The notes under the pieces were generated by a model. The model was given only the letters and a program-made list of their open reading frames with translations. It made no database searches and was not told where the DNA came from. Below, in pieces: positions 12,833-20,375 of a stretch of DNA of 21,254 nucleotides (position 1 is its first letter; each line of letters begins with the position of its first letter). This DNA is from a virus, in the IMG/VR virus record IMGVR_UViG_3300046028_002233, positions 1 to 21,254 of that record. One strand, 5' to 3'. Position numbers and translations under genes: made by a program.

Positions 12833-12863
12833 CAAATATATAAAAGTTATTTTAATAATTCAA
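12833..12863 (-). promoter_or_regulatory. Strong Bacteroidota-type promoter for small early genes
   Basis: On the minus strand TTG (12861-12863) and TATATTTG (12833-12840) are separated by 20 bases, a good match to the -33/-7 arrangement. It lies in the only gene-free AT-rich interval of the region (about 12811-12882), with transcription starting near 12826, shortly before the 29-codon membrane peptide gene. No terminator-like hairpin is visible between it and the upstream gene. Confidence 0.65.
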
Positions 12864-12882
12864 TGAAATAAAAAATATATTT

Positions 12883-13047
12883 TTAAAATAGTCTAATAAT
12901 CATTGTATAATCCTTTAAATTCTTAATATGGAATACTTTTCCGCTCTCTTTATGCAATTTACTTGCATTGTTACGCCATACCTGCACGTTAGCAAATACG
13001 TTCATAACCTCGTTTATCTTTAGATTTTCTAGTTGTTTTCTATACAT
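12883..13047 (-). CDS. Small basic protein, 54 aa
   Basis: An ATG at 13045-13047 opens a 54-codon frame: MYRKQLENLKINEVMNVF, then VQVWRNNASKLHKESGKVFHI and a strand-like DYTMIIRLF end. The pattern of a short helix, then xRxxASxxxKxSGKxF and a final strand resembles very small basic proteins often seen in phage early regions, possibly nucleic-acid binding. It fills most of the apparent gap between 12725 and 13068. A TATATTTG box lies 4 bases upstream. An internal ATG at codon 15 is an alternative start. Confidence 0.5.
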   Translation of the reverse strand: MYRKQLENLKINEVMNVFANVQVWRNNASKLHKESGKVFHIKNLKDYTMIIRLF

Positions 13048-13051
13048 AGTG

Positions 13052-13059
13052 CAAATATA
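13052..13059 (-). promoter_or_regulatory. Weak -7-like box (TATATTTG)
   Basis: TATATTTG on the minus strand lies between the homing endonuclease stop and the ATG of the 54-residue protein. No TTG occurs at a suitable distance upstream, and the start of transcription would coincide with the ATG, so the evidence is weak. Confidence 0.3.
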
Positions 13060-13068
13060 TAATTATTT

Positions 13069-13608
13069 TTATAATATCTTGCCCTTATAAATCAATGATG
13101 TATTATTTTTGAGATTGCCATTTAATTTAGCGCTTAATGTACAAATAGGAATTTTATGCGCTATTGCAGCATCAGTCAAACTTTTATATGTAATTCCAGA
13201 TAAAACATCATAAACAATTTTAGATTTTGTTTGTTTATTAAAATTAATTGTTGCTAACCTTTTATTTTCTGTATTAACTTTTAATCCTGTAGACCAAGCA
13301 TGTTTATGATTTTCTGATTGTGTACACCACTCTAAATTTTCAACACAATTATCTGTTTTAATTCCATTTTTATGATTTACTATATCTTTCCCTGATATTA
13401 AAGGAATAAAAGCATTAGCAATTAACCTATGCAATAAAAAGTATTTTGGATTTTTATTTAAATAGAGGCACGCTTGTTTATATTTCTTTTTGCCATCAAA
13501 TCTATCTTTTAGTATTTTTTCCTTTTTATGATAAATGCTTTTAATTCTACCTAAATTACTAACCATATATAATTTTTCGTAACCTATAACATCTTTCCAA
13601 ATTTCCAT
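13069..13608 (-). CDS. NUMOD4/HNH homing-type endonuclease
   Basis: The 179-residue protein shows the modular order of phage homing endonucleases. A NUMOD4 motif at residues 2-24 (WKDVIGYEKLYMVSNLGRIKS region) comes first. An HNH_3 core follows: HRLIANAFIP (61-70), VNHKNG (78-83), NLEWCTQSENHKHAW (about 91-105). The C-terminal NUMOD1-like DNA-binding segment (TDAAIAHKIPICTLSAKLNG) is last. It would cut DNA lacking the gene and spread by repair. It starts 3 bases after the metallophosphoesterase stop and lies between that gene and the small early genes, consistent with a free-standing mobile gene placed between functional modules. Its last five codons encode the same KGKIL end as the upstream gene. 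Base composition is AT-rich like the neighbours. Confidence 0.9.
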   Translation of the reverse strand: MEIWKDVIGYEKLYMVSNLGRIKSIYHKKEKILKDRFDGKKKYKQACLYLNKNPKYFLLHRLIANAFIPLISGKDIVNHKNGIKTDNCVENLEWCTQSENHKHAWSTGLKVNTENKRLATINFNKQTKSKIVYDVLSGITYKSLTDAAIAHKIPICTLSAKLNGNLKNNTSLIYKGKIL

Positions 13609-13611
13609 ATT

Positions 13612-14610
13612 TTATAGTATTTTGCCTTTTAATATTCTAAAATTCCTAACATTATAATTACCATTTGAACTAGTTTTAATATGAGCAAAACCATGTGAGT
13701 AATTATTTGATACAGGATTATACTCAGGTTGTAATTCTGATAAGCAACCCATACTCCAACAGGTAATTAAATCGCCACCAAGTGAAATCTCAGAATGTTC
13801 TGATACTCGATGCGAATGACCAACAAGAGCACTTTCCTTTGTTTTAAGAAATAATCCCCTTGCTGGATTAACTGGTGCACCAAACCCTCTAAAAAATAAA
13901 TGACCATGATGTAAACTTAACTTACCAGCTTTTATAATAGTTTTATCATTTATTGTATGTATTCTTTCCTCATTTAAACGCAATCTTTCATCTAATCTAA
14001 AGTAAGGATCATCAAATATTTCAGGCGCTTTAGCCATTAGCCAATGTTCATAACGTACATCGTGATTGCCAAAAGCCCAATAAATTTGAGCATTAGGGAA
14101 TGTTTGTCTCAAAATAACTAAAAAGGCTTTAGTTGTATCAAACTCATGTTTTATTGAGCGCTTTCTTGGATCTTTTTCATATCTTGATACGCCATAAAAA
14201 TCCATGACATCGCCTAGCATGATAATTGTATTTACTTGCTGCTCTTTACCATAATTTAAAGCCGCAGTAATAGCATCAATCGAATGATAAGGAATATGTA
14301 AATCAGAAATCAATAGAATGTTATTATCAGCTACAGGTAAAACATAAGGCTCTCTTATCTTTTCTTCTGAGTCTGGGAGTTTATAAGGATTGTAGTTAAA
14401 GGTTTTTTCGACGTATAAAGATTTATCATTATATTCTCCATGCCAAATGCTTGCAGGTTTTTTGCCTTTTATTGCCCTGATTGAACTTCTAACTGTTTCA
14501 ATACCCTTCCAAACTAAAGGATGGTCAGCATATATCTTTTTAGCCATTGTCAAATCAGCATGGTCAGGAAATCGTTTTAAATACTCCCTGATTATTTCGT
14601 GTTTAAGCAT
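13612..14610 (-). CDS. Calcineurin-like metallophosphoesterase
   Basis: The catalytic domain (about residues 95-290) has all five metal-binding motifs: SDLH (102-105), GDVMDF (133-138), GNHD (181-184), HHGH (234-237) and GHSH (264-267). These bind two metal ions and hydrolyse phosphoesters; the true substrate, nucleic acid or nucleotide, cannot be read from sequence. The N-terminal 60 residues (HEIIREYLKRFPDHADLTMAKKIYADHP and following SSIRAIKGK) look like a small helical, possibly DNA-binding, domain as on some other phage phosphoesterases. The gene lies between the endolysin and the homing endonuclease. It is 332 residues long and appears intact. The last residues, KGKIL, are repeated at the end of the next gene. 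Confidence 0.88.
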   Translation of the reverse strand: MLKHEIIREYLKRFPDHADLTMAKKIYADHPLVWKGIETVRSSIRAIKGKKPASIWHGEYNDKSLYVEKTFNYNPYKLPDSEEKIREPYVLPVADNNILLISDLHIPYHSIDAITAALNYGKEQQVNTIIMLGDVMDFYGVSRYEKDPRKRSIKHEFDTTKAFLVILRQTFPNAQIYWAFGNHDVRYEHWLMAKAPEIFDDPYFRLDERLRLNEERIHTINDKTIIKAGKLSLHHGHLFFRGFGAPVNPARGLFLKTKESALVGHSHRVSEHSEISLGGDLITCWSMGCLSELQPEYNPVSNNYSHGFAHIKTSSNGNYNVRNFRILKGKIL

Positions 14611-14632
14611 AAGGAAATTTTTGTTTTTGCGT

Positions 14633-15112
14633 TCAAATCAAATCCTTATCGCTTTTGTATGGTATGTAAACAGTTTTACCATAAAGTTTTTTAGCAACTA
14701 GAATTTCATTTTTTAGATTCTTAGGATCGTATGATACATGAACCCAACTTGCTTGACCATTTACAGGAAATTCAAATATTAATTGTTTATATTTTAGGTT
14801 ATCCTTAATAAAATAAAATATTTCATTGTTAGTAACTGATGTTCCATCATTGTCAATATCTATGGCAAAACCAAAACAATGGTCAGATGTTTTACTAGCG
14901 CCTTTAGTAATAGCGTTTAACTCCTTGCTTCTATAACCTGAAGATATACGGATAGGAACGCCAAAATGCTCTCTGATAGGCTCGAATATCTTTTCAGCCA
15001 ATAGCATAAAGTTTGCTATATGTTCACCTGTTGGCATATTACTAATGCCGTTACGCTTAGCACTATCGCTACGTATAACCTCTGATAAATCTAAATGTGT
15101 AGATAGTTTCAT
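14633..15112 (-). CDS. Endolysin, M15 family peptidase (Peptidase_M15_3-like)
   Basis: This 159-residue enzyme matches the compact M15 (Peptidase_M15_3) type of phage and Bacteroidota peptidoglycan peptidase. After an N-terminal helical region (NMPTGEHIANFMLLAEKIFEPIREHFG) come RISSGYRSKELN (55-66), SDHCFGFAIDID (76-87) with zinc ligands His78 and Asp85, LIFEF with Glu114 as likely catalytic base, and SWVHVSY with zinc ligand His125. It would cut peptide cross-links of the cell wall. No signal peptide is seen, so release depends on the holin encoded just upstream, whose gene overlaps its start as ATGA. A short basic C-terminal extension follows. Confidence 0.88.
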   Translation of the reverse strand: MKLSTHLDLSEVIRSDSAKRNGISNMPTGEHIANFMLLAEKIFEPIREHFGVPIRISSGYRSKELNAITKGASKTSDHCFGFAIDIDNDGTSVTNNEIFYFIKDNLKYKQLIFEFPVNGQASWVHVSYDPKNLKNEILVAKKLYGKTVYIPYKSDKDLI

Positions 15113-15321
15113 TTCTTTTTAAGTATTTTATCTGCGCTAGTCAATGAAAGGCAACCAAATGCCAACAAAGCTACTGATTCCACAAGTATAGTTGATGGTG
15201 CAGTATGCTCCTCGCTAAATGAGTTATGATACATAGTCACACATAAAGCAATTACACAAAGTAATCCGCATAAACGCTTCATGCTTAGATTTCCGTTCTC
15301 ATCTTTAAAAAACTCTGTCAT
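15109..15321 (-). CDS. Holin candidate, two transmembrane segments
   Basis: This 70-residue protein has a polar N-terminus (MTEFFKDENGNLSMKR), a first hydrophobic segment (LCGLLCVIALCVTMYH, about 17-32), a short polar loop, a second hydrophobic segment (ILVESVALLAFGCLSL, 45-60) and a basic end (ADKILKKK). Two TM helices with a charged tail, and overlap with the endolysin gene, are typical of small phage holins. The E-x-G-x-x-S/M-x-x-R start is common to putative holins of Bacteroidota phages. The holin role is inferred from topology and location. Confidence 0.7.
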   Translation of the reverse strand: MTEFFKDENGNLSMKRLCGLLCVIALCVTMYHNSFSEEHTAPSTILVESVALLAFGCLSLTSADKILKKK

Positions 15322-15653
15322 AATGTATCCTTTTTACTTTTGCCCCAAAAGTTTTTCTTCTCTGTAACAAAAACAGTATCTCTAATAGTCTGCACTTGTA
15401 TCTCAACTCTAGTGTTTGCTTTTGCTTCAGCTACCTGAGTAACTAATTCTGCTATTTGCTTTTTGTCTTGGATAATGCTTTGAACAGTTTTATTAATTAT
15501 TTTAGCCTCCTTTTTTGTAGCCTCAACAATACTGCTATCCATTACCTTTTGGCTTTGCTCTATTTTTAAGAGTAAAGTATCGTATTTATTTACCTGCTCA
15601 ATTTCAGCCGTAGAACATGAAGATAAAAGCAGTATGAATGCTAAATATCTCAT
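15318..15653 (-). CDS. Short lipoprotein, outer-spanin-like
   Basis: The 111-residue protein begins with MRYLAFILLLSSC, a minimal lipoprotein signal with a lipobox-like LLSSC and acceptor Cys13, followed by STAEIEQ. The mature part has coiled-coil-like helix (KIEQSQKVMDSSIVEATKKEAKIINKTVQSIIQDKKQIAELV), then a strand-like VEIQVQTIRDTVFV and a basic end. It lies between the holin and one-TM coiled-coil genes, as an outer-membrane spanin subunit would. The short signal is unusual. The spanin role is inferred; a general envelope lipoprotein is the alternative. Confidence 0.6.
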   Translation of the reverse strand: MRYLAFILLLSSCSTAEIEQVNKYDTLLLKIEQSQKVMDSSIVEATKKEAKIINKTVQSIIQDKKQIAELVTQVAEAKANTRVEIQVQTIRDTVFVTEKKNFWGKSKKDTL

Positions 15654-15943
15654 TTGATTTTCTGTATTTTACCTAGTGATTCCAATGTGCTTAACTTTGC
15701 AGATGCTCCACTCATTGCGCTCTCGCACTTAATTAGTGACTGCCCCATAGCATCCATCTTGGCTTCTAGCTTTTCAATCTTAGCACTCTGAGCCTCTAAT
15801 TGACTATTAAAGTTACCTCTAATGTCTATGTATAAAACGCTAATGCCAATGATGACTAAAAACATTGTACCAACTACAGGATTACGAGAAAAATCTTTAA
15901 ATGATACAGGTAACGGATTTGTTAAATTTTGTTTGATTGCCAT
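15650..15943 (-). CDS. One-TM coiled-coil protein, inner-spanin-like
   Basis: This 97-residue protein has one membrane segment (VVGTMFLVIIGISVLYI, about 23-39) and then a long heptad-patterned helix (LEAQSAKIEKLEAKMDAMGQSLIKCESAMSGASAKLSTLESLG). One N-terminal TM plus a periplasmic coiled coil is the plan of inner-membrane spanins. The gene overlaps the start of the lipoprotein gene by 4 bases (ATGA), which is the natural spanin pairing. No family recognised by name; function inferred from topology and cassette position. Confidence 0.6.
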   Translation of the reverse strand: MAIKQNLTNPLPVSFKDFSRNPVVGTMFLVIIGISVLYIDIRGNFNSQLEAQSAKIEKLEAKMDAMGQSLIKCESAMSGASAKLSTLESLGKIQKIK

Positions 15944-15945
15944 AT

Positions 15946-16476
15946 TTATAATTTTAATGAATAACCGATTGAATACCCAGACATTCCATAACCAACGCTA
16001 AATAAGCCTCTCTGCCGAGTTTTAAATGATAGGCTAATGTTGTGTTCCATTCTGCTCATATCATTGCTTAAATCGCTTCTAATGCCTATGTATAACGCTG
16101 ATTTAGGTTTGGCTTGTATATTGTTAGTAATTGTTATGGTTTTTTCTTGGATTTTGGCTTGGAATGACCTGCCGATGATTGTGTTTTGGCTGATGGTATC
16201 TCGGATGACAAAGAGGTTGCTATCTTGTCTGATTGAATCAGTAAACTCTTTAACTTGGTTATAATCTTTAACAATGTAGGTAGTATCATAATTTTGCTTA
16301 TAAATAGTGTCTAAAATCTTGTAAGGTATTTTATCGCCTTTTGTAAACTTGGTAAATTCTTTAGTGACTGTTACTGTATCAACTGTAGTTGTTGTAATGG
16401 TTTTATCTTTTCGTTTAAGAGAAAACAAAAAAACGGACATTAATATCAATAAAAATATCAGTCCGTTCTTAATCAT
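15946..16476 (-). CDS. Membrane-anchored protein with beta-barrel-like C-terminus
   Basis: The 176-residue protein starts with an uncleaved signal-anchor (MIKNGLIFLLILMSVFLFSL), then a long Thr/Asp-rich region with repeated valine-threonine runs (TTTTVDTVTVTKEFTKFTK; TIYKQNYDTTYIVKD). The C-terminal 40 residues alternate hydrophobic and polar residues and end in a Leu after aromatic and Gly strands (ALYIGIRSDL, HNISLSFKT, LFSVGYGMSGYSIGYSLKL), like the last strands of outer-membrane barrels. It lies in the lysis cassette, overlapping the upstream small TM gene by 8 bases. It could bridge inner and outer membranes as a one-piece spanin. No family recognised. Confidence 0.6.
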   Translation of the reverse strand: MIKNGLIFLLILMSVFLFSLKRKDKTITTTTVDTVTVTKEFTKFTKGDKIPYKILDTIYKQNYDTTYIVKDYNQVKEFTDSIRQDSNLFVIRDTISQNTIIGRSFQAKIQEKTITITNNIQAKPKSALYIGIRSDLSNDMSRMEHNISLSFKTRQRGLFSVGYGMSGYSIGYSLKL

Positions 16477-16639
16477 CTAAATTTTTAGTTGCTCGGTAAT
16501 AATACCTAATCGCAAATAATCCACTGATAATGGCAACCAAAGAGGCTAACAAGGTAACTATTGGTTGAAAGTTTCCTATGCTAACTATGGCACTTGAAAT
16601 GCTTAATATGGTTGCTAAATCGGCGTTATGGTTTGTCAT
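16469..16639 (-). CDS. 56-aa one-TM protein in lysis cassette
   Basis: Reading the interval between neighbouring genes gives an ATG at 16637-16639 and a 56-codon frame: a polar start MTNHNADLATI, hydrophobic SISSAIVSIGNFQPI, a clear membrane helix (VTLLASLVAIISGLFAI, about 28-44) and a basic YYYRATKNLDD tail. It overlaps the upstream gene by 14 bases and the downstream one by 8, which supports translation. Position at the head of the lysis genes suggests a second holin or antiholin, inferred only from topology. Confidence 0.65.
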   Translation of the reverse strand: MTNHNADLATILSISSAIVSIGNFQPIVTLLASLVAIISGLFAIRYYYRATKNLDD

Positions 16640-16820
16640 CTTTTATTTGCGGTTGTAACTGTTTAACTAATTCTGCGGCTACTGATTTAACTTGAATGTG
16701 CGGACTTGTGCTTTGCTCTATAACTGCTAAAACTGCTTCCCATTCTTGTACTGTTAATTCTACTTTTAATTTTTGTACTTCTGTTTGTACTTCTGGTTGT
16801 ACTTCTTCTTTGGTTTTCAT
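16626..16820 (-). CDS. Small charged protein, 64 aa
   Basis: The protein starts with a short repetitive charged segment (KEEVQPEVQTEVQKLKVEL), where EVQ recurs, then two helices (TVQEWEAVLAVIEQ and VKSVAAELVKQLQPQ). It has no membrane segment or known motif. The TVQEWEAVLAVIEQ pattern resembles small proteins found just after the tail fibre gene in other Bacteroidota phages, but I cannot name a family. It has its own possible promoter box upstream and overlaps the 56-residue TM gene. Confidence 0.6.
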   Translation of the reverse strand: MKTKEEVQPEVQTEVQKLKVELTVQEWEAVLAVIEQSTSPHIQVKSVAAELVKQLQPQIKDDKP

Positions 16821-16837
16821 TTTTGTTTTTGGTTTAT

Positions 16838-16845
16838 CAAATGTA
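16838..16845 (-). promoter_or_regulatory. Candidate -7 box between tail fibre and lysis genes
   Basis: TACATTTG on the minus strand fits TAnnTTTG and lies in the 31-base gap between the tail fibre stop and the first lysis-cassette gene. No TTG at a suitable -33 distance is visible. Transcription would start near 16831, 11 bases before the ATG. Confidence 0.35.
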
Positions 16846-16851
16846 CTTGTT

Positions 16852-19800
16852 TTATTCTAAATTATTATCAGTCTCAGATTCAGGCTCAGTCGTAACTTCT
16901 GGTGCTATCGGCTCAATAGGTTTTATTAATGCTTTTAGTTCTTCTATTTGTGCTTGTTGTTCTTGAATTGCTTTTACAAGTACAGGTATAAGACCAGCTT
17001 GACCTAATGTTTTATAAGTAATTTTATCATCTTTTTTAAACTTCCACTCATCAACAATATCTGGGAAAACCTCTTCTACCTCTTGAGCTATAAATCCTAA
17101 TTGATTTTTTCTATTATTACCAAATCCACCTTTAAAGTCAAACCTAACTGGTCTTAATGAATTAATTATATTTAATCCATCAATAGAATTTTGAATATTT
17201 TCTTTTGTTCTTATATCTGAAATAGATTGGACACTTGTATTTTGAGCAAAAATAACACCTGCCCCACTAACCCTAAATAAAGCAGTGCCACCAGTATAAT
17301 TATATGTATCTATAACTGGATAAGTACCACCTGCTTGAATATATAAACCATATCCATCTGAATTGGAATTTGAAACAGTAAATCCATAATCAGATATATT
17401 ATTTGTTACTTGAACTTTACCACCTGATGTGATACGCATACGTTCGGTGTCGTTAGTAATAATAGCAAAATCATAATTGTTTTGACTACCAATAAAAGGG
17501 CAATTTGATGTACTACGATTACCACCTAACAATAATGTACCCTCAGAAGTCTTAAAAAATCTTGCTTGGCAATCTATATTTGAAGCACCACCTACATCTA
17601 ATTTAACACTTGGACTTGCAGTTCCTATACCTACGTTACCACCTAAAGGTTGCAATACTATTGGATAAGATACACCTGCTGCACCTGTATTTCTACCTTG
17701 TAACCAAACGTAAGTACCACCTGTTGAACCAATACCTCCAGCTAACATACCTCCAGGAGATGTACTCATACCAAATACATTTGTAGTTGGTGTTAAAGTT
17801 AAAGCAGTTGGGTCGGCTGATGATGTATTATTAACGTGTAAAGTAGCTGCGTTTGTTATAGAAGCTCCCGCAGTAACCGATGAACTAAACGTAGCTGCAC
17901 TTGTATTAAAAAGTAAAGGTTTATATGCTACTCCATATTCAAGAGCAGTAAAATAAAAATTATCTGCCGAATCGTTATATCCAAATATTGCGCCTTTTGT
18001 ATTTGCAGTATTGTTTACGTATAACGATGAATTAGCAAAATTAACACCTGAGCTGCTTAAAGATGTGCCAATTCTGCCTGTAAACGTAGCACTTGTACCA
18101 CTTAATGCTCCTGTAAGCGTCTTAGCACCTGCAAAGGTTTGAGTTCCTGTGGTAATAACACCTCTAGCAGTTGCACTTGCATCAGGTACGTTTAGCGTAA
18201 TTACAGGCGTTGTAGTGCCATTTGCTACTGTAGATGATAAATCAGTACCGCTTGTTCCTAAAGTAATAGCAGCTACGCTTGTAACAGTTCCTACACCTGC
18301 ACCACCTACTAAAGCTATTGTACCAGTAGCACTTGGCAAAGTATACGTATAAGTTCCATTGGTTATGGTTGAACCTAATGTAAGCTGACCTGTAAAATTT
18401 GCAGTTGTTGCACTTATTCCGCCTAATAAGGTTACTAAATTAGTTGTAGAATTTATTTTTAATGATGTTTGATTAGCACCTGCAGCGTAATTAGTTATTT
18501 CAAAATCATTATTTCCTGTAAAATTTCCAGCATACCAATTTGGGGTTGCGGTTGTTTGTAAAGCACCTGTTCTAAATGCAATATTATAAGTTTGTGTACT
18601 TAAAAATCTGGTTACGCTTAATGAACTTGCAAAATAAGACGAACCAGTGGCTAACATTGTTTGCGACATATCAAACGTAGAACCACCTGTAATTGTTAAA
18701 TTACCAGTAATTGTTGTATTTCCAACACCGTCTACATAAAGAACTGGTGAGCCACCAGAATTATGAACTTCAAATTTTCTTCCAGCCCCAGTATTTTTAA
18801 TTATTACTGTCGGATTAGCTGAAGCACTTGTAAAGGTTTTATCACCTCCAATCGTTTGCGCTCCTGTGGTTATTAAACCTCTATTACTCGCTGATGCATC
18901 CGGAATATTAAAAGTATGAGTATCAACAGAACTTGCAATATTAAAATCTGTACCTGTACTTCCAACTGCAAAATATTGAGCCTGTTTTGTTAATCCGTTA
19001 AGCGCCGTTAATCCATTTGAGAAAGTTGTAACTATCTCTGATAAATGATTATCCTCTGTATGTAGCGTAATTGTCCTGCCTGAATGGGTAACATAAACCC
19101 GAATAGCTAACCTATCTGTTATTGTTAAAACTGTTTCAGGGATACCAACCGATGTGTAATAAATATCTATTGCCGTTCCATTTGTTATGCCCTCTGGCGT
19201 AGTTGCGCTAGAACCTAACAGAGTAAATGTAGTGCCGTTATATTTGTAAACCTCTACGTAAAATGATGGAGTACCTCCGCTAGATGATGCACTAAAATAC
19301 ATCTCTACGTTCCAATTTCCTGCCGGTATTAGTAAAGATGCAGGGTCATTTGCATCTGTTATAAATTGCGCAATATATCCATTTGCGTTAATAGTAAAAT
19401 CAGTACCTGTCCCGATAACAGGAGTTTTATTCATTTCATAATAGGCATTGCCTCCTATTGTACCCTGACTAATTGAGCCGTTAAGATAATAGGAAACAGA
19501 AGAACCACCGCCTCCGCTTGTTGGGAAATCAGCTAATGCTCCATCGCCTCTAATGTACTGAGAGGCTGCACCTATTGCCGTTACTGCCAAAGTCCCTGCG
19601 CTTGTAATTGGAGAGTTAGCAACCGAAAAAGCCGATGGCATTGTTAAACCAACTGAACTAACTTTGCTATTAATTTGGTTTTGTACTTTGCCAAATGCCT
19701 GTAGAATAGTATCAGTAGCAACTACCGCACCTCCTGTGACTGATAAGCCTGTAAGTAACTTGCTTGTTACTCTGGCATCCGTAACAATACCTCCAACAGT

Positions 19801-19914
19801 TGTCCTATACGCTATCTGATTGCCTGAGATTGCAATAGGTATGATGTTAGCATCAACTACTGCGCTAGGTAAAGCAGCAAAATCCTTTAAATAAACTCCA
19901 TTAATTACTGGCAT
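16852..19914 (-). CDS. Tail fibre with C-terminal S74 intramolecular chaperone
   Basis: This 1020-residue protein is Gly/Ser/Thr/Ala-rich and repetitive, like trimeric phage fibres. Similar modules occur at about residues 333-360 (NIPDASASNRGLITTGAQTIGGDKTFT) and 575-600 (NVPDASATARGVITTGTQTFAGAKTLTG). The C-terminal domain from about 899 is a peptidase S74/endosialidase-type chaperone: SDIRTKENI (899-907) with Ser899 and Lys904 as the probable autocleavage dyad, LGFIAQEVEEVFPDIV, YKTLGQAGLIPVLVKAIQEQQAQIEELKAL (final coiled coil), then a low-complexity Pro/Glu tail that is unusual. In this family the chaperone folds the trimer and then cuts itself off. It probably carries host-receptor binding. 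The N-terminal part should attach to the tail. Confidence 0.88.
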   Translation of the reverse strand: MPVINGVYLKDFAALPSAVVDANIIPIAISGNQIAYRTTVGGIVTDARVTSKLLTGLSVTGGAVVATDTILQAFGKVQNQINSKVSSVGLTMPSAFSVANSPITSAGTLAVTAIGAASQYIRGDGALADFPTSGGGGSSVSYYLNGSISQGTIGGNAYYEMNKTPVIGTGTDFTINANGYIAQFITDANDPASLLIPAGNWNVEMYFSASSSGGTPSFYVEVYKYNGTTFTLLGSSATTPEGITNGTAIDIYYTSVGIPETVLTITDRLAIRVYVTHSGRTITLHTEDNHLSEIVTTFSNGLTALNGLTKQAQYFAVGSTGTDFNIASSVDTHTFNIPDASASNRGLITTGAQTIGGDKTFTSASANPTVIIKNTGAGRKFEVHNSGGSPVLYVDGVGNTTITGNLTITGGSTFDMSQTMLATGSSYFASSLSVTRFLSTQTYNIAFRTGALQTTATPNWYAGNFTGNNDFEITNYAAGANQTSLKINSTTNLVTLLGGISATTANFTGQLTLGSTITNGTYTYTLPSATGTIALVGGAGVGTVTSVAAITLGTSGTDLSSTVANGTTTPVITLNVPDASATARGVITTGTQTFAGAKTLTGALSGTSATFTGRIGTSLSSSGVNFANSSLYVNNTANTKGAIFGYNDSADNFYFTALEYGVAYKPLLFNTSAATFSSSVTAGASITNAATLHVNNTSSADPTALTLTPTTNVFGMSTSPGGMLAGGIGSTGGTYVWLQGRNTGAAGVSYPIVLQPLGGNVGIGTASPSVKLDVGGASNIDCQARFFKTSEGTLLLGGNRSTSNCPFIGSQNNYDFAIITNDTERMRITSGGKVQVTNNISDYGFTVSNSNSDGYGLYIQAGGTYPVIDTYNYTGGTALFRVSGAGVIFAQNTSVQSISDIRTKENIQNSIDGLNIINSLRPVRFDFKGGFGNNRKNQLGFIAQEVEEVFPDIVDEWKFKKDDKITYKTLGQAGLIPVLVKAIQEQQAQIEELKALIKPIEPIAPEVTTEPESETDNNLE

Positions 19915-19919
19915 ATCTT

Positions 19920-20375
19920 TTAATTTACAAGTACATATTCATCACCGCCATTATCAACATAGGTATCAGTATCAGATGCCCAAACGTAGAATATTTGATT
20001 AGAATCAATTATTGCTCCATATCCTGTTATCGTTCCTGCAAATTTAATAAAATCCTCTGATGTTCCTGTTATCTCCAAATTCTCTAAAAATCCCTCTCCT
20101 GCATCTCCTTCGTTTGTATCTAAGTTTACCATAGACCAATCCATCATCTTCCTAGACCTGCCTAAATCCTTAATATCATTCCATCCTATGATTGCCTGAT
20201 CTACGGCATAAACCGCCTCAAAATTTACAGAATAAGAATGCAACTGACCTAACTGCTTCTGTCCCATTTCCTCAGTGCTTTTGCAAGTCTTAATAAAACT
20301 AATAGATTCGCTCAAGCTATTGCTTAATAAGCAACCTACTGGCAAGTCATTGATGTAAAGCATTAAATTAGTCAT
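19920..20375 (-). CDS. Tail-tube-like protein, paralogue 1
   Basis: The 151-residue protein and the upstream neighbour are clear paralogues. Shared blocks are YINDLPVGCL against FINDIPVGCL, ESISFIKTCKSTEE against EQISFIGTCKTTQS, QLGQLHSYSVNFEAV against QLGRLYTYSIPFEGV, and GFLENLEITGTSEDFIKFAGTITGYG against the same block upstream. The pattern (strand, TCK..., Q-L-G-x-L, EG/EAV, W..L, ENLEI.G..EDF..F.G.ITG) resembles TP901-1-type major tail tube proteins. It has an extra C-terminal 30 residues (FYVWASDTDTYVDNGG) that its paralogue lacks. The second in-frame ATG (20363) aligns with the paralogue start. The structural role is inferred. Confidence 0.65.
   Translation of the reverse strand: MTNLMLYINDLPVGCLLSNSLSESISFIKTCKSTEEMGQKQLGQLHSYSVNFEAVYAVDQAIIGWNDIKDLGRSRKMMDWSMVNLDTNEGDAGEGFLENLEITGTSEDFIKFAGTITGYGAIIDSNQIFYVWASDTDTYVDNGGDEYVLVN

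Noticed and set aside
16037-16264. 75-codon plus-strand hydrophobic frame opposite the membrane-anchored lysis protein
   Set aside because: It is antisense to a well-placed minus-strand gene with coupled neighbours; its hydrophobicity follows from the complement of Asp/Thr/Asn-rich codons.
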